56,158 bases of DNA, taken from Acanthaster planci. Its lineage: Eukaryota; Echinodermata; Asteroidea; Valvatida; Acanthasteridae. The notes under the pieces are model-generated. The model saw only the letters and a program-made list of their open reading frames with translations. It was not told the origin of the DNA and made no database searches. Shown piece after piece: positions 34,006 to 46,450 of this stretch. Positions within the stretch are counted from its first letter, which is position 1, and every line of letters begins with the position of its first letter. The stretch covers positions 64,059 through 120,216 of the forward strand of contig NW_019091731.1 in NCBI RefSeq assembly GCF_001949145.1. Direction: 5' to 3'. Position numbers and translations under genes: made by a program.

Positions 34006-35952
34006 AACATTTGGAAATAATGAACAAATAAATATGTTAATTAAAATAGCCTTTGGCTTACTGTATATCCAGAGCAAAACAACATTGCCCAAAGGATTTT
34101 TCTTATATCAAAATGAAGTTTTGAAATAGGAAATTACCAATATGATTGATTTTTAAGATCTCAGGCAGTTCTCTGTGGGCCGATATGGGTCGTTTGGCGG
34201 CCGCTGCTTCCTTTGGTGCCTTTCATGTCTTCTGTAGACAACGCGTATGGAAATTATGTACATGTACGGTTGAGCCTCATATTACCCATACCCTTTGAAA
34301 AATGTGGCAGTTGTCTATTTTGTTTAAACATTTGAACATTTGAATTTGAACCTTTGCAAAAGCTAATCTGGGCAAAGATCTAAGCTTTTGGTTGTCAATT
34401 CTAAAGTCTTTTGGCTGTGAATTCTATGTCACCCTAATTTAGAATGGGTAGGAATAATGTTAGGCTTTTGCATTGATGTTGCTGCTTAAACGGATACAGG
34501 ATAAAATACTCATTGTAGCGCTTTTACGTGCATTTTACGTAGCTGCAATGGAAATACAGCGATGCTTTGACACCTTGCTGAAGTATTGATGGAAGAAGTT
34601 TGCCATTGCCGGGTGTAGCACACGCGTCTTGGGGGGGGGAGCTGCAGCCGCTAGAGTGTACTCGAAAGATGCATGTGTAACTTTGAGTCATAGCAAAATA
34701 ACTCGAACACAATTAAATTTTTCATGATGCAGTTCAGGACTTATTAATGTGGGCATACTTGAATATTTACTGGCTGCTGTTCTTCGAGTAGAAATGACAA
34801 AAAATGTCTATTTCTACTTTGTGTTCAATTTTAATGACTGATGAAATATTAAAATAACAAAAAGCATTACGCAACATTGAATTACCGTTGAAACAATGAT
34901 AGTAATCACACAAATAAATCTATTATTTATATGACGCTTTCCAGATAAGTATAATAAGTTATAATAAATTATTCTATATAAACTAATCACATGACAGATC
35001 AGATTGATAAATAAATTAGAAATATCAGAGTTTCATTATAATTCAACTGCAAACATTACTACTTTCATTTAAATAGACAGACGGGAGCACTGGTTGTTTT
35101 TCCGACGTATATGGCTCAATGCCGATCATCCTTTATTTGCTCTACGCCTATGAAAGACTACTCTGTCCAACCTCTAATTAGGCTTTGCACTATGAGGCCG
35201 TCCAGAGAAACGGTTTTCCAGATTATTTTAAGGCCTTGAATATGATCTCGCTGTGATTATACCCTATCTGAATTTACGTGAGCTCAGCAGTACGGTGTCC
35301 TCATTGAGCCACATCGTATATTGCGTCTTAACTTTGGAATACAGGGTGCACTATAAAACACTATCTGAAAGAAAGAAACGTTCTCTAATATGAAAGGCTG
35401 GTGAGGCAAAAATGGCGCTGACTTGTATAACTAGTTGCCAAGCATTATCAAATAAGTAATGCTGGCCTACTAGTTGTAAAAATGTGATTTGAAGCTGCTT
35501 TAATTGAATCCTTGAATGCGTACCTTCATTTTTATTTATATTCAGTATGGGGAAATATTCGAGCCACTATCATACTGATAACACCGGTTCCAAGAAAAAG
35601 GCACCTTTTGGACCATGGAATAATTATTATTCATATTTCAAGATCTTTATACTGCTAAACACTTCAAATTGTGCTATGAATGCAGCTGTCAATCAACTAC
35701 ACTTTCTGAGATACGGGTTCTATGATAAACTGAATACTCAGTGAATAGAGGCCAAAATCACGTCTGTTGCAATATCTAAAGCTACGAAGCATCTCTAATT
35801 TTTCAAACGAAATAAGAAATAAAGCTATAGATAGAGTGACTCTGAAGGCAAAATGATGCCCCCTTTGTTAACGGTATTTATAATATCTTGCTCACGCATG
35901 ATGCATTATCAGAAAAAAGTCCAACAGTCGCAATAGTTAAACAGTTAGACCC

Positions 35953-35958
35953 TTTATT
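35953..35958 (-). other. Candidate polyadenylation signal of the EGF/ShKT gene
   Basis: TTTATT on the plus strand reads AATAAA on the minus strand, about 75 bp after the gene's TAA at 36032-36034. This is a compact and plausible 3' UTR. Confidence 0.55.
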
Positions 35959-36031
35959 GCCCCCTTCCTTTCGGTGAAAATAAATTAAGTTCATGGGTCC
36001 CCTGGTATTTTTATTCCCATGAACATAAAAC

Positions 36032-36144
36032 TTAGCCCACACAAACACGGCAGCTCTTTGGACACATTCTGCGAATGCCAGCATTATACAGGCATTCCAT
36101 AGTACTAGCCACGTCCGAACAGAATGGTGCATTGTCCTTGCAAT
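36032..36144 (-). CDS. Exon encoding the ShKT domain (last exon of the EGF/ShKT gene)
   Basis: The acceptor TTTTCTTTTTCAG is followed by a six-cysteine module from DCKDNAPFC through [13 protein letters not shown] to [10 protein letters not shown] and TAA. Cysteine spacing fits the ShK-like fold. A typical ShKT has a Lys-Tyr pair used by potassium-channel blockers; the equivalent Tyr here is uncertain and channel activity is not implied. Confidence 0.8.
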
Positions 36145-39100
36145 CTGAAAAAGAAAACATATTATGTCTCTCAGAAAACAACTCAATGAAAAGGACTAAT
36201 GATCAAAGCAGATGACTTAAAACTTTCACATAAAGTTGAATTTTGGCCTTACCGCAATCAGGTGTTGTCACACTTATCTCTATCAAACTCCAAACATTAT
36301 GACTGCACAATTAGCAGAAAAAGATGGCAACAGCGTCCTGTAGAATAATGCTCCCGACAAAGTGATGTATGAAATCTCTTAGAAATGACACGTTTTCGTG
36401 GGGCGCTGCTATCTAAAAATTGTGAATATGTCACTGCATGGCGTATTGTTAACCACGCAGAGATAGTTAACCATTAGGGGGTTCACACAGACAAAAGGAT
36501 TTGGAGTATCCCATAAACATGGTCTGTGATTTCATTTTTATCCCAGTAACGTGAATCAGGAAATCAAGACCACAACATCTTCAAATTTCTGTTAGCTTTT
36601 TGACAACAGCCAGCCTTCGGTGCTAAAACAAATATGCTAACCAAAATTGTACTGATAACCTTGTTTTCTGGAACCAAATTTTAACAGTATGCATTCGATA
36701 TGTAAAAAACAAAATGCCTACCTGGATCGACAGGGTCACATGATACTCCGTCATAATTGAGCCTGAAGTCCTGAAGACAAAAGCAACGGTAACCACCTAT
36801 TCTATTGGAGCAAAGTTGACCACACTCGTCTAAGCCTAGGGCGCATTCGTCAATATCTAAATATGAAATAAAACAACCAATACCAAGCTAAGTTTACTGA
36901 TCAAACACAGCATGACCGCAAACTAAATTATAATTGGTTTGAAAGAAAGACTTCAGAAATGAGTCATATGTTAAAAGCAAGATATTCACCATCACGTCCA
37001 CTAACACGACATTCACAAAACAAACGCCACATGAAGGTTTTGCATAGGCCTAATTCGCGAGCTCACAAGCTTATTCAAGTGGAAAGAAGTAATCACGCCT
37101 CTTCTAACAGCCGCTTTCAGTTTTTTTTTATTCAAACGGGGGGGTAGGGTTGGAGTACTGAATGGATTTGGGTCATTCCATGAGGTTGAGGCACAATTTG
37201 TGACGGTGTCAATTGTTACATGGGATCTGTAAAAATAAACAGCTATTTCCCTGTGTGTAGATTTGTAGAGGTGTGTGTTATTTTTACAGAGTATTAAAAT
37301 GACCTACTCTACAGGTCATGACAGGTGGTACAAGTTACCCATGTAACAAGGACACCGTCACAAATTGTGCCCCAACCTTATGGAATGACCCATTTGGCAG
37401 TTGCTTGAACCGGAATACAGTTCTCACTTCTAGGTTCTTCAGTCTCAGGCTGGAAAGTAATATTTATGTCACACACCCCACAGAACACCTTTACCGAAAT
37501 TTGTATCTTTGCGGAGACATGGCTTTGTTCTCCAGTACTAATTATTCGGTCGCGTGGGAAACGATGTTTTCAAAATGCTCCCATTTCAACACAAATCACT
37601 CCCCTGGACTGAAATTTCGACCGAATGTCCCTTATATGAAACATTCGCGACGGATTCCTACGAATTAAAAATTTCTCCTTTTTGAGCGATTTTCAAATAT
37701 GAGTTTCGTGAAATTCTTGCGGAGAGATACACCTTTGGAAATTCCTTGTGGAGACCTATTCAACCCATTCTCCTGGGTCTCCACAAGGCGAAACATACTC
37801 ACCCGCCCTGTGTGCCACTGGTGCCAATCAGACGCAAATCTGCTCAACGCAAGATTAACCCCATCCTTACAATGCCGTAAAGCATCAAAACAGAAAAAGT
37901 GCAGAAAAGAGTTTACCGATACATTCCTCCGAGAAATAGTCATACTCCAGTCCCCTGTCACACTTGCAGCGACAGGTATCTTCGTCCAGCGATGCACCAC
38001 TTAAGCAGGTCAACCCTCGGCAAGCTTTGGGATAATTTATAGGTAAAATAAATCAACCTGCTGGTTGGCTGAAATGAAGTACAGCTGGTTCATGCGTTCC
38101 GAATATGATACTTATCGTCCCCGAGATAAGTCATTCATTTCCAAAGTATTTTGATTAATCATCCTACCACGACTTATCATCTTATCTTGACTTATCTTGG
38201 GACATCCAAAAATAGTACCCTTAAGCTAATATTTGTCCCCTCCAGCTCAAAACACTGTCACTTGGTGGGCCACTGCTACGATGAGAATTACGGATTGTCA
38301 CTGTTCACCGTTTTGAAAGGCAGGATAAACAAGGAAAGCATGGTTGGTGCAACGGTTTTTTGCATGAGAAGAAAATTCTTGTGTGAAGTGGATTTTTTGA
38401 AAGACATTCATCCCTGCAGTGTTTTGTCAAAATACCGTAACCAAGAGTAGAAATACGCCATAAATACAACCTCTCGTTGTAATTACAAATATGAAGTTTT
38501 ATTGGAGTGGTATGAGTGAGCCTTGTGATCGTCATCAGTGGCGTGTTCAGTCTTAGGCGGGGGGAGTAATGGATCCCACTAAAAAGAATGTCCAGTCATT
38601 TTTACCTGTAAAAGAATAATCATTCCTCAAAGACAAGTGGTGGTCTCGTTTCTATAGGGTTGGTGCTTACGAATCCTTGAAATAATAATAATTGGCAACG
38701 TGTCATAATTATGCCCTTCCACTAGATACGTCACTGTGCCCTATGGTATCTTTGCCTCTAAAGAAATCACGACATTAAACATCCCAAATCTGGTCCTTGA
38801 CGGTTGTGGCGTGAACTACCAAGTCACTAACTCACTATCTTTGTGCCCATTCTACATTACAATACACTTGCAATGCAAAAGGGCCTCATTGCTCATATAT
38901 GTGCAGTTACAATTCTTGAACTTTGCTGTTTACAGTAACCCCACAAAAGTGTTACTGATATTTTGAAACAATAACAAATTTTGAAAGTTTTTATTGCGGC
39001 CACGGCCTGGGCCTCGGCGACTGTGTCACTCAACGTGACGCTAGGTTAGGCGCTCGGGTCAAGTTTCTGCCACAGTGTGTATATAGACCTGTGGTTCATT

Positions 39101-42100
39101 ACATTTATATTGAATTTGTTCCTGGAAATGTAGCCTTTCTTGTCTTGGTTTCGGTTGTTGATCCCGGCTGACTTGGTGTGGCGGCTGCTGCTGCCACTTA
39201 AGGCCGTCATGGATTCATAACGATGTTTACGGATTGGATGTGTAATATTAAGCTTCTAAACGAATTTACGAACTGATAAAAGTTGCGATTGATTGCTATA
39301 AAGACATGATTTGGAGGAGTGAATGGCTAGCTGTGTCAACTGTTTTCACCATACAAAAAGTGACTCCGATGAACTTTTATACTGGATAAACGTAACCTTT
39401 CTCGAATTCTACCCGCGATTTGGCAAGTCAAATTCCTTGTATATGTATTCCCAGCTGGTGACCTACATGAGTTTGTTTCACGCGGATCCGGATCGCGACC
39501 AGTGATCCGTCGTTGGATCACTGACACCAAACATGGAGCGAACAAGCTATGGGATCACTGATCGAGATCGAGATTCGTGTGAAAACAAACTGGCTGATGG
39601 ATGACCCATCATGCCGACTTTGTGGTTGGTTTATGTAGGTTTGGACAATCATCTTTTCCACGGCGCGCCACAAGATGAATCTTTCCTGTTGATACCTCTA
39701 ACATGTAACACGGGGTTTAATTCATCCTAGGATAAACAAACTTGCGTTCCTCCTGACTAAGTCTGATCTAAGGTTACCAACTATATTCCTTTCAGAACCA
39801 TACACTTGACCGTATTTGTTCACCAAACTATGTATGTATATTATGTATAACTTACGAATGCCCACTTGTACCATTGTGGATCCCACTAGTACCATTGTGG
39901 AGCCCACTAGTACCATTATGGAGCCCACTAGTACCATCGTGGAGCCCACTAGTACCATTGTGGAGCCCACTAGTACCATCGTGGAGCCCACTAGTACCAT
40001 TGTGGAGCCCACTAGTACCATCGTGGAGCCCACTAGTACCATTGTGGAGCCCACTAGTACCATTGTGGAGCCCACTTGTACCATTGTGGAGTACCTTTTC
40101 AAAAAAGAAGTATTTTCTGTCCAAGCTCGTTTTCACGAAATAAATTATTAAAATACGTTTTTATGAAATCTAGTTGTATAAGCACTCTTCGTTTTTATGA
40201 GAGAAACAACTTTTTCGAGATTTTTATTTGAGTCAGTTTTTATGAGACGAGTTTTTCAAAGTCTTCACTTTATGAGAATTTTAAAAGGAATTTGAAGAAA
40301 ATGTCTCTCGTGAAAATGACCTTTGAAAAATAAATCTATCCAAAAAGATTTTGCAATATATTTCATAAAAACGAGTTTCGAAGAAAAAAATCTATTTCAA
40401 ACAAACTTGAAAAAGTACATTTCATTTTTTGAAATCGTGTAGGCCCTATACGTTTACTTCATTAATGGCGCTAGTGAGCTTTCGCGGTAGCTTGATTTCA
40501 CTGTCTGTTTTGACGTGTTAAAAAAACCCTAACTGCTTACTTTCCGGTAGTCATTTTGCTTTATTCTATCGTGGCTTTTCATTGGGGCTAAAATATCAGT
40601 AGGCCTATAGGAAGTTCAAGTGAGTAACAGGTACATACGGATAACACGGGGTTCCGGTTTGCATAGTTTTCCATTGGCGTGGAGGATGTATCCTCGAGGG
40701 CAGCCACAATGATACGAGCCGTCGGTGTTGGTGCATTCACCGCCTTGGCAGTTGAACTCATCGGTACACTCGTCGATGTCTAAAATGCCACACACACATC
40801 AAGGTTATTATTTTTGGTTAAAGGCTTGTTAGATTGTGCCTTTGTTTGTAGATGCCTGCTGATATCTTTCCCAACAATAATTTCATAAACTCACATTATA
40901 ATGAGCGTCTGAGACACCCATTACGAGACGGATATTTCCGGTGAGGACCTGCGGTTCGGAACTATGAATTTATCACAAGCGTAAAAGTCGCCAGCCACGA
41001 TATATGTTTCACATCAGGTTTACCTTACAAGCATATGCCTACGCTAATGCGTATCAGTATGGCGGGGGAGGCTCGGCAGGGGGCGCTTGCAATGTACCCA
41101 CAGTTTATCATTATGCGCCCCCCGGAAAAGGCTCAGCACGATATGTCTCCCGGAAAAAACTCTTGGCAACGCATATTGACATACCTTCACATCTTCCAAT
41201 CTGATCGTTGTATTGGTAGCCAGACCTTAAGCAACGACAAACGCAGCCATCCTCCTGGAGAAATGAGCCTCCCTCACATATGCGATGGCAGGCACCAGCT
41301 GTGCAACAAGGAGAATAAAAGGAACAATTTGTTTGAAAATCCGTGGTATCTACTATGGTAGGGATAAATCTACATGCTATAATAGTGCAGACAAACTGGG
41401 ATTGGTGGATAAATATAAGGCAGGTACGCAAACTTTGTGAACTTTAAAGTGTAGGCACAAAGATTTTTTTTCTCAGACGCACGAGACTGTGTACTCTTCA
41501 GTTTATGAGAATTCTTTCACACTCCTATTTGGTGAAATGCACTGAAAAGCACGCTTTTTGAAACACTTAAAAATTTACTAACCGAAAACATTTCTGAGAA
41601 AAGAATTGGTGCTAACTTCTTGCAATGCATATATAACAACTGCAATCAGCAAAGAAGAGCAAATTTAGTCCAGCAAAATCTTCAAAAATGCAGGACTTTT
41701 TTGCGTACCAGCCATTGCAGCATTTAGGCTTTCTTCCTGGGATGACATCACAGTTTGCTTATAAAGATGGGAATACTCAGCACAAGAACTAAGGGAAGGG
41801 AAGGAACGGGGGCGTGTCCCATCCCCTCCCCCCAAAACTAAAACTGAAGAAAAAGGCGAATTGTTGGTCCCTTTCACTCCCCTTCATTTAAAGCATAAAG
41901 CCCCAAATATAGCCTCATCCCTCAGAAAGATCATAAATCCAAATCTCCCGCCCCCCAAAAATTTCCCCGAAACTTTGGTTCTGACGAGAATAGCTATTCT
42001 ATAAAAATTAACTCTCTTGAACTTCAAGACATACTGTAGCCCTCCGGAGATCCACTGGGGGCCAACAGACACATACTAAGGAGAAAACGGATGTTTAGTT

Positions 42101-45100
42101 TAGTAGAGTTTTCTTTTCTTGATTGCACTGCGCCATGAGCGTCTCTCGAGGCGGATGCCGGGGTGTTATAAATAGTCGTTATTAAATACACACACCTTTT
42201 CTAAACGTGCAATAGAATTTAATCAAATTGTTAGTAATTTACCAGCAACCATCGCCTCTGTAGTTGAAACACCTGGTGATGTCGTGCTTTTCTGCGTTGT
42301 TATTAATGGCGTTGTTGGCACAGTTGGCTGGATGAAGGAAAGAAAAGAAACAGAAAAAATATCAGAGGCAGCAATACAACGTTATGTACATGTACTGTAC
42401 CTAACTAACCCGATTCAAGATTCAATATGGCGAGCGAGATTAAAGGGGTCTCCATATTCGCTTTCATGTCATCTCGGGTCTAGTAAAAATGGGTTACACA
42501 TCATCTGGGTTCTTGATAAGCAAAATGATGGTCCTTTTCAATTTCCTGTTTGTCGTCATTCTTTTTTCTTTTAAAAGAATTTCCAACAACCAGTGGTGTT
42601 TTCACTAAGTAATGAAATAAACTTGTTGGACAAGAGAGCAGTTCCGGTGGTTTACTGCTTAGTGCGTATACGTAGCACAGCCTTACAAGAAATCAAGATC
42701 ACAGCCACTTTCATAAGAAGACGCGCTATTATATTCGACCGCGGCCATATTAACACTCGTTAAGAGATTACAAAATCTGTGCAGGATGCTGAATGTGACA
42801 GAGGGTCAGAAGTTCCGACGGACAAGTATTTTATTTCCAGTGGGTTTAGTGACAATAACTTTTCCATCTAATTTTCCCTTGGCAAAAAAGCGGTATCAAA
42901 AAAGCAAGCAAACAGGGACACTACACATGACTCTTTGGTATTCGGTACTGAAGAGAGCCTCAGACGTAATTTAAATCAAGATGATGAACTCAGTGGCTTG
43001 TCATGATCATCACTTCGAATTTCGAGTTTCTGTTCCACTTTATCGTTGCGACCAATGATTTCATGTCTGGAGTCTTTTTGGTTTTTACCTATGGGCCCCG
43101 AGCTGGACCAAGAGAGGGTGCAATTTTCCTAGCAACAGAGGCTCCTTTGGCAGCAACTTCCCTTCGCTGGTTCACGAACGACTATGGGATGCATACGTTA
43201 AGTGCACGTCACTTCCAACAAAACGAACACTTCCGACCAGCATGGCTCTTTTTAACCGACGAGGGGCGCGTCTGCTCAAGGTGGATAGCCAAACCAACTA
43301 AATAATTCCTAGCAATGACGTATTGGCCTTCAGGTCTTGGGGAGGGAACGGAATTTTCCAGCCAAGAACTGTTTTTGACCCATAAAAGAATCCCCTTTAG
43401 ATAAGGTACGTGTGGTAGTACCGTTTGTAAACTTACAGTTTTTCAATTCCTCAAAAATGTGGGGCAATATGTTGGGGAAGGGACTTGCCCGTTCCCCCCC
43501 CCCTGATATGTACGCCACTTAATCTTGGGCCTATGATGCCCAAATTCGAAGTGGTGAGCATGAAGTTTGTTTTTCTCTTTTTTTCCAGGAATCAAAATCA
43601 GCGACCAAAATGTCTGGCGGATATTATACCTCTAGCACTCAGACCCAGAGCCTATTATTTTCAGACTTCTCAGTATGGCGCAATTTTTTTCACACAATGT
43701 ATCTTGTGCGAAGACATGCGATATTCCGATGAACGGCATGTTCGAGATAGCTGACATTCTACCACTCAAACACAGCTCTGTGATTGAGCATCATTCGACG
43801 CTCTTACAGGAACAAAGATTTGTAAACATACAAAAAATACATGACAAAACGAAACTACTGACCCAATTCTCACCCCATAACAGTATTGTAAGAGGTGTTT
43901 GGGGTTCATTACTCAATGTTTTATTCCTTTACACTTACAGCCAGATACTTGCAGATATTCTCTTGATCATGTCATATTATGCACGTTTTAGTTTTCTGAT
44001 CACTTTTTATGGGGCTTTCGCAATACACAATGGTTTCTAGTTGAGAAACAGTTACATGTATAGGGCCTACCACTTGGAACTCACGCAGGCCAGTCCGAGT
44101 TTCATGGCAACACGTCAAACAGGGAATATAAATCGAACAAACTGTCAAAAGACTGGACCTAGTAGATTTTAACAACAGTCGTTTGAATACTATTATCAGT
44201 AGAAAGCCAAAAATTCTGACAGAGACATGCTTTTCACCTCGCTTGTCATCTCATTGACAAAGAACTGTACTTTTTGACCCAAGTTCTACGTATGGTGTTT
44301 GAAACACCTTTAACTAAAGTGTGGTGAAGCTATTGGCACTGCATTTACAGGAAATTACAAACCTGAGACGGAAATTAATTTGGTTTGAGGGAAGCTATGG
44401 AGTATATTGTTTCATACCGTCGGCCTTAAATCAAGCTTTCTTATTCGCCGCAAGGCTATGATAACCGCAAGTAACGACTATTGTCACGTGCGTGCATGTG
44501 GAATGCCCCGGGAATGCAGTGTTGAATACTGCTCGAGGCTAAAGTTTGATATTCAGCCTTTGTAATATACGTAACCCATAAGCGGCCAGGGTTGGCAGGT
44601 TAAATGCAGTGGCAGCCTAAAGTTGTCTTTGTGATTTTTTCAATTTCGTAATTACCTTTCTACCTATTTACACAGCTTATTTGTGAAGCTAGAGACAAGA
44701 CGATTCAAATCGAATCACTCTGACTTTAAACATTGACATCAACTTACTGGCTTTAAAATATCATATTAAATCGTCCTGAAACTGGTTTCAGTCGAAGGGA
44801 GTGAATGTTCACACTATCTGTCCCACAAAAGAGGAAACCAAGAACAGAAATCAGTGTGAATGATTGCAGTTTAAATTCGATCGGTTGCGTGCATATACAT
44901 GTACACCTACATGAAATTGTTTCGATTCCTCGATTTCGAAAACTGAGCCCTCATGGTGGGGTCAAGAGGCATTCTAGACACCTCTTTCAATTTTAATCGT
45001 GCCATGTGTTCTGTTGTCTCATAAACGCTGTCAACACTCCATTCCCCCAGCTGCAGCGACTCGGCTGGGCCTAGGCAATCGCAGACATGTGTACTGTGTT

Positions 45101-45757
45101 TCATGACTTATTCCATCTGCAAGAAACTATCATAGACACGGATAATATTTCGAAATCTTTTTGTTCTCAGGATGGTCGCTCATTTATGCTGAATAACGAA
45201 CAACACGTCACATGTTTAAAATGTGCAAACGCTTTACTATTGGCATACGATTGACTTGTTCTTTCTGAAAGATTTAACATGTGGCCGGTCGTCATGAACG
45301 ATAACGGCCAAGAAAAGTGAAATCGTAAAGCATTACTTCTTCAGAATATGCCGTGTTCCACGCATCGAAAGCAACTCTGCATCACCTCACAAAACAGTCT
45401 GGGAAATACGGACACCAGATACGACACATTTCTGTCACTGTCGTGGTCTGTCTCTGTCTCGACCGATGCAAACAGAACAGGCCAAGTCCCGTGTATTGCA
45501 CATTATAAATCCACAGATAACAAATGTCTACGATGATCAGATATTTGTTTGCGTGAGTGGGATGCGTGCATTCATTTAAAATCTTCAAGACGTCTACCAT
45601 CAATTTCTAATAAATCAGAGCAGAACTTGAATCTGTGACTGGACCTAGACTGTATTACCTGAGGTTTTCGTCTCCGTTTTCTCGCGCGACGACACTCGAC
45701 CATATCCATCACAACCAAGAAGCACAAGAAGGCCACGGCGAGTGTCAAGACTTTCAT
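36032..45757 (-). CDS. Secreted EGF-like / calcium-binding EGF / ShKT-domain protein
   Basis: Seven minus-strand exons join in frame: 45757-45659, 42327-42243, 41298-41185, 40779-40639, 38024-37917, 36856-36722 and 36144-36032, giving 264 residues. Residues 1-22 are a signal peptide ([20 protein letters not shown]), followed by a basic stretch RRARKRRRK that could be a convertase site. Residues 34-61 are a Thr/Ser-rich linker. Then come an EGF-like module ([20 protein letters not shown]), a calcium-binding EGF ([16 protein letters not shown], 100-146), a second EGF-like module ([12 protein letters not shown]), a second calcium-binding EGF ([19 protein letters not shown], 183-227) and a C-terminal ShKT domain (228-264) with cysteines at 229, 236, 245, 255, 259 and 262. 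The last five introns are all phase 1. ShKT domains are common in invertebrate extracellular proteins, so the domain does not imply a toxin. I cannot exclude an extra phase-0 exon between exons 1 and 2. Probable extracellular matrix or binding protein; partner unknown. Confidence 0.85.
37170..37391. mobile_element. Foldback MITE with about 54-bp arms
   Basis: 37170-37224 is the reverse complement of 37339-37391 with few mismatches (GGGTCATTCCATGAGGTTG against CAACCTTATGGAATGACCC; ATTTGTGACGGTGTC against GACACCGTCACAAAT). It lies in the intron between exons 5 and 6 of the EGF/ShKT gene. Non-coding. Confidence 0.8.
38111..38196. promoter_or_regulatory. Cluster of GATA-factor motifs
   Basis: Five GATAAG/CTTATC words fall within 86 bp (38111, 38125, 38173, 38181, 38191); three extend to the preferred AGATAAG form. 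They lie about 90 bp on the intronic side of exon 5 of the EGF/ShKT gene. A GATA-bound intronic enhancer is inference; the motif density is seen. Confidence 0.4.
39467..39597. repeat. Short foldback repeat with GGATCACTG core
   Basis: GAGTTTGTTTCACGCGGATCC on the left pairs with GATTCGTGTGAAAACAAACTGG on the right. Inside is a perfect 9-bp hairpin (CAGTGATCC, loop GTCGTT, GGATCACTG; about 39499-39522), and GGATCACTGATC recurs near 39552. Probably a small non-autonomous element in the intron between exons 4 and 5. Confidence 0.6.
39861..40091 (+). repeat. 21-bp minisatellite, 11 copies
   Basis: The unit CCCACTAGTACCATTGTGGAG repeats head to tail from 39861 to 40091 with single-base changes. 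Edge copies 1 and 11 have CTTGTA in place of CTAGTA, and ATT/ATC alternates across the middle copies, suggesting a 42-bp dimer was amplified. Because 21 is a multiple of three, all frames stay open on both strands (PTSTIVE on the plus strand); this is not evidence of coding. It lies in an intron of the minus-strand EGF/ShKT gene. The flank 40150-40380 is AT-rich with scattered TTTTTATGAG words. Confidence 0.95.
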
Positions 45758-46157
45758 TTTCAGTTTAATCCGTATGGTAATGGAGGCAGACAGCGATACC
45801 GACAGTGTAGAGTCTCCAAACGTTTTGTCGTATGTGTGCTGCAGAGCAAAAACAAACACTCGCCCTCAAAGCTTGCTGTATAGAAAGATTCATACACAAT
45901 GTAGACTTAAAGAGGCGCACTGGTTCTTATATGGTCGTTGATGATGTAATGAATCCGGGGTGACGATTGCTGCGGTAAACCTGGTTTTCTGGAGATTAAA
46001 ACCGCATGAAAGGAATATTGGTTCGGGTCGACTGATCATAGAAAGAGTTAAATGTTGAACTGTTAAAAACAACAAAATGATACTGACTCGCCAATCGCTG
46101 AATCGGAAATTACAAACATTGCACCATGAGTGTTTTGTGGCCTCTTCGCGCTTGTTT

Positions 46158-46165
46158 TGACGTCA
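46158..46165. promoter_or_regulatory. Perfect CRE palindrome upstream of the EGF/ShKT gene
   Basis: TGACGTCA, the CREB/ATF consensus, lies about 400 bp upstream of the minus-strand start codon at 45757. It is outside any repeat I recognise, unlike the copies inside MITEs at 9280, 21190 and 21714. Function is inferred from position only. Confidence 0.35.
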
Positions 46166-46366
46166 CAAACTAATATTTCTGGGGTTTCATCAATCTCATC
46201 CTTTGGGCCTTTTACATATTAACGCAGTGAAACTGAGACAACTAACGCACTGATATTCAGATTTAGGTGCATGAGGGCGTCAGAAGGTATATCACTCATC
46301 CAGAACGTCCACCGTCTGGTGTGCCCTAATGCATCAACTATTCTTTTGCGAGCATGGTCGTAAATC

Positions 46367-46450
46367 TCGGGGGATGGGGGTATATCCCCCCCCACACTTT
46401 TTGAGGTGGGGGATGGGCAATTGAATCACCCCCCCCCACACTTTTTGTGA
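46367..46450. repeat. C-rich repeat with duplicated CCCCCCACACTTTTTG word
   Basis: Two copies of CCCCCCCACACTTTTTG separated by a G-rich stretch (GAGGTGGGGGATGGGC), preceded by GGGGGATGGGGG. The C-runs and G-runs could pair into a hairpin. Similar CTCGCACTTTT sequence occurs at about 46645. Probably a degenerate interspersed repeat. Confidence 0.5.

Larger units (their letters stand above)
28902..36031. other. Interval between two convergent genes
   Basis: Apart from the piggyBac-like relic (30683-32985) and the repeats listed separately, no coding exon was recognised. 28902-30680 is AT-rich probable 3' UTR/intergenic sequence with a short CA run near 29980-29992. 34010-35940 is AT-rich and featureless to me. 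A 65-codon frame at 35547-35744, preceded by TTCAG, has no recognisable domain. Confidence 0.55.

Noticed and set aside
35547-35744. 65-codon frame after a TTCAG acceptor-like site
   Set aside because: No recognisable domain, no partner exons, AT-rich composition.
39861-40091. CRISPR-like array
   Set aside because: Units are contiguous without spacers, and the window is eukaryotic.
39722-40151. Long open frames on both strands with repeating PTSTIVE or GSTMVLV peptides
   Set aside because: They are a by-product of a 21-bp minisatellite whose length is a multiple of three; it lies in an intron.
42284-43305. Plus-strand frames opposite the EGF/ShKT gene
   Set aside because: 42284-42574 overlaps the antisense of a supported exon, and the others have no domain or splice context.
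45758-45859. Longer N-terminus for the EGF/ShKT protein
   Set aside because: The upstream in-frame start would be GTG and would bury the signal peptide; ATG at 45757 directly begins a classic signal sequence.
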